A DNA stretch of 64,000 bases from Stomoxys calcitrans. Its lineage: Eukaryota > Arthropoda > Insecta > Diptera > Muscidae. The DNA lies in the NCBI RefSeq assembly GCF_963082655.1, contig NC_081553.1, positions 157,953,441 through 158,017,440 on the forward strand. The letters are read 5' to 3'. How positions within the stretch are numbered: position 1 is the first letter of the stretch; each line of letters starts with the position of its first letter. The notes under the pieces are model-generated. The model had not been told where the DNA came from. It saw only the letters and a program-made list of their open reading frames with translations, and ran no database searches. This document shows, piece after piece, positions 45,081 through 55,375 of this stretch. Made by a program: the position numbers and the translations under genes.

Positions 45081-45633
45081 AGATTTCGTATAGATGCATT
45101 TTCCCTCTCTCAAAAAACAACAACGAACAACGATTACAAATCCGGCGTTATCTTTTGATTCATTCTTAAAAGTCACCTAAGAGAAGAAAAAGAATTGATA
45201 TATATTGGAATTGAGATATTGGCGGTTTGTGGTTTATCTTTCTTATTGCGCTCCAATCCAATGTTCGCCTCAAGAAGGCATGCTTCTACCATTGCACAGC
45301 TCACAAATTAATGAGTGGTGGAAGCAAGTAATCGTTTTAGGGCAAAGTAGAATGGTGATGGAGCTTGGTTAGGTTCGAAATCGCCGTCTCTGTAGCCTGC
45401 CCATTGATCATACGCAGTTTCTCCTGAAATTCTCTCTTCTGTTTATTTCTAAACTTTGTACTTGGTGCCTCTTAAAAGGGACGATGATTATATATGCAAT
45501 TATACAATATATATGATATAATATACAATTTACTGTCTATGACTATAGTGCACACACACAACCAAAACTTGTTAACAGATAGTTCACAAAATTGCAGTCA
45601 GCTGTTTGCTGTACTTTACATGGGATAATATGT
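45081..45633. other. Unassigned interval with a shared short repeat
   Basis: 45425-45480 matches the reverse complement of 51262-51330 (AGAGGCACCAAG, AAATAAACA). 45545-45600 has beta-like phrases (CACACACAACCAAAACTTGT, GTTTGCTGTAC), so a beta MITE may have been split here. No gene seen. Confidence 0.4.
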
Positions 45634-45908
45634 CTTCGAGACTTCTCTCATATCAATGAGTGCAGTACGATTAAAGTTTAAGCTCAATAATAAGGGGCCT
45701 CCTTTTTTATGCCGAGTCCGAACGTCGTACCGTATAGCAACACCTCTTGATAGAGACGATTTAACATGGCAGGATACCTCACAGAAGTAGCCACCAGTAA
45801 TAAGGAGATAACCACCGCTGAAATTTTTTGTGATGTTCACGATGGGGATTTGAAACCATGCGTTCGACGTCATAGGAGGATATGCTAACCTCTGCGCCAC
45901 GATGGCCT
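45634..45908 (-). mobile_element. tRNA-derived SINE, nearly complete
   Basis: Minus-strand head with GTGGCGCAGAGGTTAGC near 45890-45905, a mutated B box (GGTTTCAAATCC-like) near 45850, the body CTTCTGTGAGGTATCCTGCC, and the 3' phrase ATCAATGAGTGCAGTACG near 45652. Confidence 0.85.
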
Positions 45909-46275
45909 AACGAAATATACAAACACGGATTTAAAAAAACAAACATATATTATATAATGTTATTCGCTGGATTATCACGGAAGCGTGCGATTACAAATCG
46001 TAATTAATTCATGCGAGACATAGATTGATTCTCTGGTTTTCGTGCGATTTGCATTTTATTTACATAACATTTCATTGGCAACACTCAAACAGCTGTAACA
46101 GAAATGAGTCAAATGTTCTGCTAATTGTATACGCCATACGTATCTTTGTGTCAATTACTTTGTATCTGCTAATAATACTACATTATCAAAATTTGTTCTT
46201 CTTTGGTTTGGAATCGTGCGATAAAATGCAAACCGAAAAACCTACTTTGGTACACCACCGTGCATGACATAATTA

Positions 46276-46498
46276 CCAGGTAGTTTACCGTAAACAGTAC
46301 AATTTTTTCTCGCGAAGTGCACTATCTGTCGACGAGTTTTGGTCGTGCGTATGTGTGTATTATAGTTATGAACTATATCACACAAACAACGAAAAATGGC
46401 GCGAACTAGTAACATACTCAAAGTCAGAGTTGCACGAATCACTGATTTTGACAGATAATGCACTCAATATTTTGTTGTTGGGCAACTGCCACTACCTG
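46276..46498 (-). mobile_element. Beta MITE, complete copy (223 bp)
   Basis: Left CCAGGTAGTTTACCGTAAAC and reversed right CAGGTAGTGGCAGTTGCCC share the CAGGTAGT tip. The interior has CTCGCGAAGTGCACTATCTG, GACGAGTTTTGGTCGTGCG and AAATGGCGCGAACTAGTAAC. Other copies: 44925, 47915, 53895 and 54023. No coding capacity. Confidence 0.75.
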
Positions 46499-47147
46499 AA
46501 CATGAATATATCTTGCCACCGTGTTTTATTCTGACAGACATAATTCGATGGACGCACATTTTCAGTCGATGTTAATAACGGCAAGAACACAGCCACGGAC
46601 CAACATTTTTCTAAATTAAATAATAAAAAGTTTTGCAAAGATAAAAAACATTTGTATGATTAGCAAAACAACTTAAATATTTTTTTAAACTATCATTTAT
46701 ATTTTTACATTTTACTGACATATTTCGCAATATTTTGTAAGATTATGCTATCAGGTGTTTTTTTTTCCTGTTTTTTGCAATGGATTCGCAAAATGTACCC
46801 ACAGCGACAGCGGTGAATTTGGAATGTTGTTAAATATATCAAAAATTCATAAACATGGGTTATTAGATGTGATTTAAATCTTTAGATGTGCAGCAATGCA
46901 TTGTATGTAGAAATTCATAATTATAATGAAATCATTGCATTTATTCTCAATTTGCAGAGGAAGTTCTGACCAATTTGAAACCGGAAAACGTTTGCGGTTT
47001 TCGATTACCGAAACATACATTTTTAGGAGAATCCATGATTGTGGGTTCCCACGCTAAGCACGCTTTTACTTGTATTTTCTCACTTTCTTTCCAAAAATCT
47101 TCTCCTTCATTCCTTTTCTTCTAACAAATCCATCATAAATTAAGGCT
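46499..47147. other. Unassigned AT-rich interval
   Basis: GGTGTTTTTTTTTCCTG near 46754 and an inverted pair ACCGGAAAACG/CGATTACCG near 46980-47010 were seen. No gene or complete element could be supported. Confidence 0.35.
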
Positions 47148-47395
47148 GGTACTATATTCGATTTTCGCGTTGAAACTCCATTTACATAAACAAACGGAAA
47201 ATTGTCGAAATGTGTTCATTTCGTCATAACTTGTTTTTTTTTATCCAGGGAATATTTGCATTTCGTTACATCTATTGAGGTTATGGTTGTGCTCTCAATA
47301 GTCATTTTCTTACGCAATATAAACGCGATCGCCAAACTTCTAATTGTAACTGAGCGTTTGTTAGTGTCAGTGATATTGCTCACATGAATTTATTC
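47148..47395 (+). mobile_element. Gamma-type element, long-interior copy 1
   Basis: GGCTGGTACTATATTCGATT start, then GTTGAAACTCCAT, GTGTTCATTTCGTCATAACT, GGTTGTGCT and CGCCAAACTTCTAAT. It matches the reverse complement of 48868-49105. The right end is missing. The 61-codon frame inside has no domain. Confidence 0.65.
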
Positions 47396-47639
47396 TGGGT
47401 GGAAAAAATAAAGTGTTTGTGGATGCATAAATAAGAAAGTACTTTTTAAATATAAATAAATATACTCGAAAGAAAAAAAATGTCTTTCACAACAAGCAAC
47501 TCAATCAATCTGTACGAAATAAAAAGGAATAAAAAAGAATGTGTTGTGGTTTTGGTCTGCAATTACAACAAAAATATTTGGATAAAAGTAGAAGATGCCG
47601 ACAAAGGCTTTTGGAAAGTTCCGCTTATTTAACTTATGA

Positions 47640-47715
47640 CAGTGACTTATGACTTGTTTTTCACAAATAAGTGTGGCCACTTGCAGAAATACCTCTATTG
47701 TGAATGAAATTTTTT
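47640..47715. mobile_element. MITE kappa, internal fragment
   Basis: TTTTTCACAAATAAGTGTGG, CCACTTGCAGAAA and ATTGTGAATG match 18728-18780. It is followed by repeated AATTTTTCAATTAATTTTTT phrases. Confidence 0.55.
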
Positions 47716-47865
47716 GAAATTTTTCAATTAATTTTTTAATTGCTCCAATTAAAAAAATTATTGAATTTTTCAATTAATATTTTAATTGATTCAAATCCAA
47801 TCCAAACTGATTAAAATTTTCGAAATATCCACTTTATTTTCTAATTAGATCAATTAAACTAATAA

Positions 47866-47914
47866 GGTACATATGTGCTGTAATTAATCATTTTTATTTG
47901 CAAATAACTTTATG
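47866..47914 (+). mobile_element. Alpha MITE, internal fragment
   Basis: GGTACATATGTGCTGTAATT and TTTTATTTGCAAATAACTTT are alpha interior. It is cut at 47914 by beta sequence. Confidence 0.65.
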
Positions 47915-48000
47915 TGTTATGGTTCTTAACTATAATACACACATACATCCGCGCGAGAAATATTGTACTTAGCTACGGTACTCCACCCGGTAATTATGTC
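47915..48000 (+). mobile_element. Beta MITE, right-half fragment
   Basis: TGTTATGGTTCTTAACTATA, then CGCGCGAGAAATATTGTACT-like sequence and CGGTAATTATGTCATGG, matching the right half of beta. Confidence 0.65.
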
Positions 48001-48017
48001 ATGGTAGCAGCCACAAC

Positions 48018-48073
48018 AGGATTAAGGCTCTCGTCAGCTGATTTTAAAAAGTGAAAACAGATGATTGAGCCAT
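48018..48073. mobile_element. Epsilon fold-back element, inner fragment
   Basis: TTAAGGCTCTCGTCAGCTGA, AAACAGATGATTGAGCC and ATTAAATCC match the interior of the element at 56041-56158 in inverse orientation. Outer arms missing. Confidence 0.65.
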
Positions 48074-48084
48074 TAAATCCGACG

Positions 48085-48373
48085 AAGGCAAACGTCGTTT
48101 GCAGTTTTGCCCGATTTTTAATCATTTTTGGCTAAAAAAGCACATATGTAATAAAATTAAATGTTTTTATTTACAAATAACTTTATTTCATCTTGCACCG
48201 ACCTATCAAAACACACATTTTCATCCGTAATAGCAAAAAAAAATTCTCCAATGCCTATTCTATCACCCTGTTACGCAAGGAAAATTGCATTTGAGCTGCG
48301 TACCTGCAAGCGAAATTTTTGGTAATTATATCGGCAACGAAAATTCCGCTTATGGCAAAGAAAATTTCGCCCG
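48085..48373 (+). mobile_element. Alpha MITE, copy L
   Basis: GCCCGATTTTTAATCATTTT to AAAATTTCGCC. Includes TTCTATCACCCTGTTACGCA and GAGCTGCGTACCTGCAAGCG. Left end lost, right terminus truncated. Confidence 0.75.
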
Positions 48374-48867
48374 AGTTTCTGGGGAACATTTTCCAAAAAT
48401 CATTCATTCGGTGGTTTGACAAGGTTGTCACGGTTGATTTTTCTGGGTTTCTTTGGCCGTAATGTTGCCATTTACATATAAAAATTAATATAACACCAAC
48501 CAATTTATCAGCTGCTTACGTTAATGTGTACACACAAATGTGAGTGTGTGGATCTTACTGAACGCGGTTGTAATTTCAACCAAGACCCAACCCTTCGAAA
48601 TTAATATATAATGTAACACAAAACTATTTAAAGAAAAACTAATGCAGCTTTTATTTGTAAAAATAATTAGATTTTGTAGTATTTTCTCTGGTATGAGATA
48701 AAAAGCACAATTTTTCCACTTGTATCAAAATTATGTTATTGTAATTCCAAGACCAAAAGCACAACATGCTCTGTCGATGATTAGACAGATGATAGATTGC
48801 TTCGTATAGATTTATTGAAATAGCTTGTTATGAAATAATAATTTTTTTATTTATTTTAGAAGTATAT
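48374..48867. other. Unassigned interval
   Basis: No element ends or frames supported. Mostly AT-rich. Confidence 0.35.
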
Positions 48868-49275
48868 TTATTTATATTTATATACGAAAACTCAGTAACG
48901 ATTAGAAGTTTGGCAATCGCGTATATTTAATGTAAGAAAACAACTTGTTGCACAGCGACTGTGGTTGTGCTCCTTTTGGGCGTCGTGAAATCTAAATTCT
49001 CTTGGAACGAAAAACAAGTTATAGCGAAATGCACACTTTTCATCAATATTTTCTGCTTAATTTTTTATATGGAGTTTCACCGCGAAAACCGAACCTTTAG
49101 AAAAAAAAACGCCACAGGGATTTTTACAAACTGCAACGCAAAATATTGTTTCCCAAATTATAAAAGGAAGAGGAACTAGCTACCACTATGGACTAATAGT
49201 AATTAATAAATTTTTATTTGTGCGATGTGATGTACAAACGTTACATTGAAAAATGAGCATAGTACCAGCCCCCAA
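48868..49275 (-). mobile_element. Gamma-type element, long-interior copy 2
   Basis: Inverse of 47148-47395 through TCAGTAACGATTAGAAGTTT, GGCAATCGCG, GGTTGTGCTCC, AAACAAGTTATAGCGAAATG and GGAGTTTCACCGCGAAAAC. A gamma-like terminus, GAGCATAGTACCAGCC, lies at 49257. The two copies face each other 1.5 kb apart. Confidence 0.65.
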
Positions 49276-49747
49276 ATTAAAACTGGATTTGCTAATAATT
49301 TGTTTAATTGATATAACTTATACAGAAATTATCAAACGGTGTTCTTAATTGCTTATGCCATACATTTGCAGGATTCACTAAATAAGGTTAAGCAATCAGC
49401 TGACATACAATTTTTTTAATTTTTGGCAGTACTAGTCATTGTGGATGTCAACTTGTTCTCTTCTTACATTCATTCTTTGTTTACGTTGTCTCCTATTTGA
49501 TGACATTTTCAATCGGTTGAAAAGATTGAACATCATGTAAGGATGTCATCCTTAATGATGTTCATGGAGCCTATCCACTTAATGTTTTCGCAATTGACCT
49601 AACCTTCTATAAGTGAAGCATGACTTTCATGTCTGGTTTTAGGGGTGGGGCTGCTGCATATGAATATTTGATATTTATATGCCATATTTTGTAGCAGGAT
49701 TCACTCAACAAGCAATCAGCCGACATACAATTTTTTGATTTTCGTCA
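49276..49747. repeat. Pair of short direct repeats, otherwise unassigned
   Basis: GCAGGATTCACTAAATAAG with AGCTGACATACAATTTTTT at 49370-49420 recurs as GCAGGATTCACTCAACAAG with AGCCGACATACAATTTTTT at 49695-49738, about 320 bp apart. GATGTTCATGGAGCCTAT near 49559 recurs near 50255. These look like old tandem units of another repeat. Confidence 0.45.
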
Positions 49748-50067
49748 TTAAGCCTGGTACTGACTTTGACTTTTCACACGAACAACTGTCAAAACGCACT
49801 ATAAAAAAATAGTGACGAAGATAATGCGAACAAGTCGTATTGAGTTCGTACTGAGTTCCGTGCAAGTCGTACTGAGTTCTATGAGCAGAATGGTAGCGAT
49901 AGTTTCGCACAATTTTCATTGCATATGCAATTAAATCACGAAGTGGGACGAATCAGCTCTGTTTCAATACTGTTGTCTTGTTGTTTGACTTTTGTTTGCG
50001 TTCTGCCAAGGAAAAAGTGTCCGTCCGTAGACATTTTCGCTGTAAATGAAGTCAGAACTAGGCTTTG
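49748..50067. mobile_element. Delta MITE, complete copy (~320 bp)
   Basis: Left AAGCCTGGTACTGACTT and reversed right AAGCCTAGTTCTGACTT match at 15 of 17. The interior has ACTGTCAAAACGCACTATAA, GTGACGAAGATAATGCGAAC and TTGTTTGACTTTTGTTTGCG. A second copy lies at 57902. No transposase. Confidence 0.75.
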
Positions 50068-50368
50068 CGCTTGTTATTGTTTACGTTTTTCTTACATGCT
50101 TGCTATTACGTTTGTTCAAATTCAAATAAATAATAAAATACACAAAATTAAAAAAATTCAAGCCTCATATGGAAAAGATGTGAAATAAAATTAAAAAAAA
50201 ATTTACTGACATTTGTTAACATTCACAATAGGCAGATTTTGACAATCCTAATGATGTTCATGGGGCCTATACACTTTATGTTTTGGTTAAGTTTCATTAC
50301 ACATGAGTCACATCAATGTATGAATAGATTGTTTTCATATTCACACCTAACAAACTTTATAGTGATGA

Positions 50369-51012
50369 CCCACTGCATTCCAGCGAAATATCTTATCTTA
50401 CACTTTGAACCTGTATTGAAAATGATTTTGGTAACAATAAACGGGCAATACTTTAAAGCGCTCAGTTCTGCGATACATACTAGTACTAAGTCGTACTGCA
50501 ATATTTTTTTAATAGAACTATTATACAGTTTTAAAACACGTTCCGTGATTTAATAATAATTTATAATTATAATATGAGAAACGAATTTAGTTTTATTAAA
50601 AACTCCTGAGGAAGTTAGAAAACCAACGAAACGTTGTGTTAAATATGAAATAAATTAGTTTTATTAATTATATAACAGCAAATTGACAAAAAAACTCAGT
50701 TTCAGCAACATTAAACAGTTATAATAATGTTATTCGCGACATTTTTCAAAACACCAAGTTCAACAAATATTAACAATAAAGAAAATAGGTGTTCAGTGTT
50801 ACCACTGAAAAAGATATGACATTTTAATTATAACGTTTGCCTACAATAGTAAATAAAGTTTTTTGTTTTAAATAAGCTATTCAAAAGCATAATGTAAGAA
50901 TGTCTCGAGCGTTATATATATTCTCATATATCGTATTTTATAGCGTATTCTGTTTTCGTTTAATTCCACTTGAGTGACATCAATGTGGAGAGCTAATTCT
51001 CACAGTCACGCC
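50369..51012 (+). repeat. Scaffold repeat, unit 10 with the preceding 3' block
   Basis: GACCCACTGCATTCCAGCG at 50367, AATATTAACAATAAAGAAAA near 50766, core ATATGACATTTTAATTATAA at 50813, GCCTACAATAGTAAATAAAG near 50839, then CACTTGAGTGACATCAATGT near 50969. Shows that the 3' block of one unit precedes the core of the next. Confidence 0.7.
50606..50632 (+). other. Hammerhead-like core motif, unproven
   Basis: CTGAGGA at 50606 and CGAAAC at 50627 are separated by a possible small GTT/AAC stem. This spacing recalls hammerhead ribozyme cores found in some retroelements. Stems I and III are not convincing, and the flanking AATTTAGTTTTATTAA direct repeat (50583 and 50653) may merely bound a small insertion. 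Confidence 0.2.
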
Positions 51013-51216
51013 TGTTCCGGTTTTCGAATTTGCAAAACGGAAAAAAACTTATTTGCCTCTACTGTCTAAGTGTTCTTTCTTTATGGTTTTGAGGTTCCTC
51101 TTACTTTATAGAAATATGATTAAGTATGCATTCCAACATGGCTTTATATGTTGCAAGGTTTGTAACACATAAAGCTAGGAAAATCTTTCGTTTTGCAATT
51201 TTGATAACCGGAACAG
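51013..51216. mobile_element. Short inverted-repeat element theta (~204 bp)
   Basis: Left TGTTCCGGTTTTCGAATTTG and reversed right TGTTCCGGTTATCAAAATTG, both continuing with CAAAACG, form imperfect ~27-bp inverted repeats. It lies between scaffold blocks. Single copy in the window. Confidence 0.65.
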
Positions 51217-51577
51217 AGACCAATATACGTAACACAGACAATAAATGAGTAGAGTGAAAGATAAACCAAGCGAATCTTTAAAGAGGCACCAAGAACAAAG
51301 ATGAAAAATAAACAAAAAAAATTAAGAGAGAAAATTGAAGTGAATTGTGAAAGGACAATGCATCTGATTTAGCTAGTTTTCAATCGATGGGGATCATTTT
51401 TGGCTTTTAATTATTTTTACAAAACACTTTTTAACTTTTGACAGATAGTGAGCTCGATTTTTTGTTGGAGTCCTTCATCGCAGGACTGCCGCCTCAGTGT
51501 ACAACACACTGCTACAACAACTACATGTATATAGATTGTTTTCATATTCATATGTTACCGAACAAACTTTATAGAGT
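51217..51577. other. Spacer with a shared short repeat
   Basis: 51262-51330 matches 45425-45480 in inverse orientation. Nothing else recognised. Confidence 0.35.
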
Positions 51578-52000
51578 TGACCCACTGCATTCCAACGAAA
51601 AATCATGCATTTTAATACTGAAATTAAAATTTTAACAATAAATAAAATAGTTGTTAAAAAAGTGTGACATTTTAGTAATATAGCATCTTCCTTCTTCTGT
51701 TCCTGTGGTATCACAATGGACGAAAACGTCTTAGTGAGTCTGATGGCAGACTGCCACTTAAACCAAACGTAATAATATAGCTAGTTAAAATAAAAAACAA
51801 CGTTGGTTTTTAAAATAGTTTTTTTTTTTTTTAATTCAAAACCAAAGTGGTATTTAGCTTAATATAATCTTGAAAGTAACAGAGTGACCAAATAGTCATA
51901 TCATATATACATTCGGATTTAGTTTCATTCCACTTAGGTGATATCAATCAAACTGGAAAGTAGAATTCAGTAAAAACAAAATTTTACGTTCCGTTTTCGT
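51578..52000 (+). repeat. Scaffold repeat, unit 11
   Basis: GACCCACTGCATTCCAACG at 51578, TTAACAATAAATAAAATAG near 51635, core GTGTGACATTTTAGTAATA at 51662, CTTGAAAGTAACAGAGTGAC near 51869, CACTTAGGTGATATCAAT near 51929. A ~80-bp foreign piece (CTTCTTCTGTTCCTGTGG, TGGTATCACAATGGAC) sits just after the core and recurs at 53682. Confidence 0.75.
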
Positions 52001-52817
52001 GTCATCTGATAAAATTTTAAGTTTGAAGAAATTTCAAAATCAAAAATTTATATTTAGATAACTGCTGTTCTCCTATTCTATAATTTCTCTGTGGAATTTG
52101 TCACAATTTATTGTTAATAGTTTAGGTTGAATGGGTAGTCCACTAAGAAATGGTGAGTTCACTCGGTGGCCAGTCTGATCTGTAGTAAAAAGAAAATGAA
52201 AAAGTTAAAAATATGTGATAAGAAGAAATTACAGGAAGAGAGATGGGGTAAATGCCAATACTGCACCGTCGTATGCGCTAATCCATGTTAGCGCTACGTC
52301 GTGAAACTGGAGTCTATTCAGGGATTCCACACATTACGCCAAGAACTTCGACCTGACAGTCCTAGAACCCACGAACTTAAGGGCCGTCATATATGTATAC
52401 TGATTTCGAAAACTGTAAATCCATTCCCAGAATTCCTCTTGCGGTAATCGTTATAGCTCCGTGCTATGCCCGGTTCCCATTTCTCCCTACCTGAAAGAGG
52501 ATTCCAGAGAACACCCCATTCCGTTCCCCTTATCACCTGCCTTCTGACAACATTATATCCGGAATCCGCGTTGATAGCCCTGTCATAAAGCATACAGTCA
52601 CACAAGGAGAAACTCAGTTAGACCCCGTACGGTTCAGAGCGCTAACTGACGACCCATCTCCTCGTCATTAAATGCCCTGTCAATATTCAGAAAAGGAAGT
52701 TAGTTATTTGAAAGTCCAATGAAAACCAAGTGCTTCAGTAATTGTTTTAATTCTTTTTAAATTGAGAATACAATATCCCAATTTTTTTCATGCAGTCTTG
52801 AAAATGACAATAGCTAA
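52001..52817. other. Coding-like relic, unassigned
   Basis: 52230-52690 has higher GC and texture like old coding DNA. The minus frame 52387-52605 reads GYNVVRRQVIRGTEWGVLWN but matches no domain I can name. It may be a LINE remnant. Confidence 0.35.
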
Positions 52818-52879
52818 ATGGCGACCCCGAATACACTGATTAAGTCGATTTTTGAAATTCATGTCCACTATTTGCAGCA

Positions 52880-53105
52880 TATTAATCGATATGTTGGCAA
52901 TGGCTTCGCGAATGATCTAAGTGGTTTGTTTGAGTTTCTCTTTCTCTCGTTTTTCCTGTACAAGTACACACACGAACGCACGGTTTTTTGTTTGGTATTG
53001 AGAATAATATCATTTTTGAAAAAACATCTTGATGGCAAGATAGCGGATTGCACCATGTGATTTGTGGTTGCTGTACAAATGAGACCACCTTTAATTGTGT
53101 CGCCG
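52880..53105 (-). repeat. Dispersed repeat shared with 55185-55375
   Basis: AATGAGACCACCTTTAATT near 53077, TGTGGTTGCTGTACAAATGA and GATGGCAAGATAGCGGATTG correspond in inverse orientation to AATTAAAGGTGCTCTCATCA, CAACAACCAAAAATCC and GCAATCCGCCATCAAG at 55185-55252. Non-coding dispersed element of unknown ends. Confidence 0.55.
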
Positions 53106-53560
53106 TGACGAATGATATTCTTAAGATGTTCTTGAATATTTACATCACTCCAATAACTCATGTTTTACTTGCTGACGAAGCCGGAAATGTGAAAGTGAGC
53201 CTTGGCACTGGAAAAAACAAGTGTTAAAGTCCATTTCTGAGATTAGCGACTGTACCACAGAATCGAATTATCGCAAGGCACAAGTGTGTGAGGTGAAATT
53301 TCAAAACGAGCGTGGAAGGCGTGTTGCATAGCAACAAGTTAGCTTAACGATCACTCAAGCTCTCAACGGCGAAGGTCCACTGCTACCTAGACTAGAGCAT
53401 GATGTCAACTGACTGGAAAGGGAAACAAACTTGGGGACGTTGCCCTCCAGATGCGCCTCATCTCGAACCTTTCCTCGCCCAATTTACAGCTTAGGATTTT
53501 TTTAATAAGTTTCTCTGGCGTTTCCTGTATATAAACATTGTATTACTTACCCACTGCATT
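53106..53560. other. Unassigned interval
   Basis: No gene or element supported. Composition is less AT-biased at 53290-53470. Confidence 0.3.
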
Positions 53561-53850
53561 TTAATCCTAAAGGGCAGTATGCACCTCTGGCTTAATTTTC
53601 GTTACCATATGAAATGCATCAACATATCCTAAGCGGATGTAAACATTCGCAAGTTACGGTAGGAACTAGAAGGCATATTCCTTCTTCTGTTCCTGTGGTA
53701 TCACAATAGTCGAAAACGGCAAAAAAAATTAATCAATGTTCGTCGCCATCATTTAGCCTACACAGCTATTTTCCAGTGTGGACATAAATGTCTTAGCTGC
53801 AATCGAAAATTTCACTAGAGGTGCATACCCGCTTCAAAATTAAAAATGAA
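53551..53850 (-). mobile_element. Alpha MITE copy D with replaced interior
   Basis: ACCCACTGCATTTTAATCC (scaffold 3' block, 53551) leads into AAGGGCAGTATGCACCTCTG at 53573. The far end has CAGTGTGGACATAAATGTC and CTAGAGGTGCATACCC at 53832. The normal interior is replaced by the CTTCTTCTGTTCCTGTGG piece also seen at 51690. Confidence 0.75.
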
Positions 53851-53894
53851 GTAGAGTACTCACGAAATTTTCGGTTGCAGCAATGACATAATTA

Positions 53895-53998
53895 CCAGGT
53901 AGTGTACCGTAAACAGATGAGTACAAAAGTTAGGAACCATACACACACAAACAACAAGAAATGGCGCGGACAAGATACGTACACAAAATCGGAGTTGG
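53895..53998 (-). mobile_element. Beta MITE, half copy
   Basis: CCAGGTAGTGTACCGTAAAC, then AACCATACACACACAAACAA and AAATGGCGCGGACAAG. Truncated on the right, close to the next, inverted copy. Confidence 0.7.
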
Positions 53999-54022
53999 CT
54001 GTAACCAAGCTATATTAATTTA

Positions 54023-54228
54023 CAGGTAGTGGCAGTTGTCCAACAACAAAATGTTGAGTGCACTATCTGTCAAAATCAGTGATTAGGGCAACTCTGATTT
54101 TGTGTCTGTTACTGGTTCACGCCATTTGCATTATTTGTGTATTATGGTTCTTAACTCTAATACACACACAAAACTCGTCGGCAGCGCGAGAAAAAATTGT
54201 ACTCAGCTGTTTACGGTACACTACCTGG
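54023..54228 (+). mobile_element. Beta MITE, complete copy
   Basis: CAGGTAGTGGCAGTTGTCC, GAGTGCACTATCTGTCAAAA, ACTGGTTCACGCCATT, then GTTTACGGTACACTACCTGG. It lies in inverse orientation to the half copy just upstream. Confidence 0.75.
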
Positions 54229-54246
54229 TAATTGTGTCATGGTTAC

Positions 54247-54447
54247 AGCTAAGACTTTTATTTCTCCACTGGAAAACAGTTATGTAGTCAACAAGATGGC
54301 GAGAAACATGGATTTAAAATTTTGGCCATTCATGTTTGGCTAGTAAAGTACGTTACATACAATACGTAATTGTGAGAAAAAATTCTGAATGCCCACAATA
54401 TAGCACCCTGCTACGTAAAAAAATTTCAGAGGTACATACTGTCCTTT
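54247..54447 (+). mobile_element. Alpha MITE, internally deleted copy
   Basis: GCTAAGACTTTTATTTCTCC, GTAGTCAACAAGATGGCGA, TAGCACCCTGCTACG and CAGAGGTACATACTGTCC, ending near TTTAAGGG. Starts immediately after a beta element. Confidence 0.7.
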
Positions 54448-54451
54448 AAGG

Positions 54452-54652
54452 GATTTTTCATAATTATTTTTTTAGATAATAGATTTTAGAGCAAAAGATC
54501 TTTCTGATTTCATTCAATAGAACATTCCCTCATTGCTTATGAAAAAATGTTCACAAAAGTATTATGTTATCATTGAGATTTTTTTAGTGTTTCAAAAAGC
54601 AACCGCGAAAAACATGTATTTTCAGCGGTGAAAAACGAACATATTACCAGCC
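54452..54652. mobile_element. Gamma MITE, left end lost
   Basis: ACATTCCCTCATTGCTTATG, AGTATTATGTTATCATTGAG and the terminus AAAACGAACATATTACCAGC at 54631-54652 match 43990-44160. Confidence 0.7.
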
Positions 54653-54699
54653 ATAAAGAGTAATAAATAAATTATATTTTAAACTTTTTTTTTTTAAAT

Positions 54700-55060
54700 T
54701 AAGTTCAGCAAATATTACCAATAAAAGTGTGACATTTTAACAATGATAAAATTTTGCATTACGCACCAATTATCAGTAAGTTTTCCTGTTTGCCTGAAAT
54801 AGTAAACTTTTTTTGTTAATAAGTGTTTCAAAAGCAAAATACTATTTTTGTTCAATATAAGATTGCCTTGAATATTACAAAGTGACCAAATACTCACACC
54901 ATTTTTATATTCATATATCATTTATTGTCTTGGTTGGATATTCTACAAATGTTGTTAAAAATATTCTTTTCTTGTTGCATTCCACTTGAGTGATATGAAT
55001 TTAGAGATATATAGTGAAAATAAACTTATGAAAATAGATAGTATACACATATTAATTATC
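54700..55060 (+). repeat. Scaffold repeat, unit 12
   Basis: GCAAATATTACCAATAAAAG, core GTGTGACATTTTAACAATGA at 54727, GTTTGCCTGAAATAGTAAAC near 54789, ACAAAGTGACCAAATACTC near 54878, and CACTTGAGTGATATGAAT near 54983. One of the most complete late-type units. Confidence 0.8.
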
Positions 55061-55184
55061 ATAATTAAAAGTTATTATGTATAAATGAAACCAAGCAAAA
55101 TATGATTCAATGAAACAAAAAAAATACCCTATGCTTTCAATGTCACCCAGTAACGCAAATTGACAATTTTGTTTAGGATCATGG

Positions 55185-55375
55185 CGAAACAATTAAAGGT
55201 GCTCTCATCAGTACAACAACCAAAAATCCTAGAGTGCAATCCGCCATCAAGTCGATCGACGTTTGGCCAACACAAAAAAAAAATTGCGTGAGAGTGTGTA
55301 TACTTTTGCATTCATGAGCAGAAAAATATGCGAGAAAGAAGATAACAACAAAGAGAATGCAATTTAAAACTGACA
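55185..55375 (+). repeat. Dispersed repeat shared with 52880-53105
   Basis: See the partner at 52880. The 60- and 65-codon minus frames here are accidental. An A9 run near 55275 and TACTTTTGCATTCATGAGC follow. Confidence 0.5.

Noticed and set aside
46980..47010. A small inverted repeat ACCGGAAAACG/CGATTACCG as a MITE
   Set aside because: Arms are short and imperfect and no second copy was found.
52387..52605. A conserved small protein on the minus strand
   Set aside because: No domain, no splice context, no start context; kept only as a coding-like relic.
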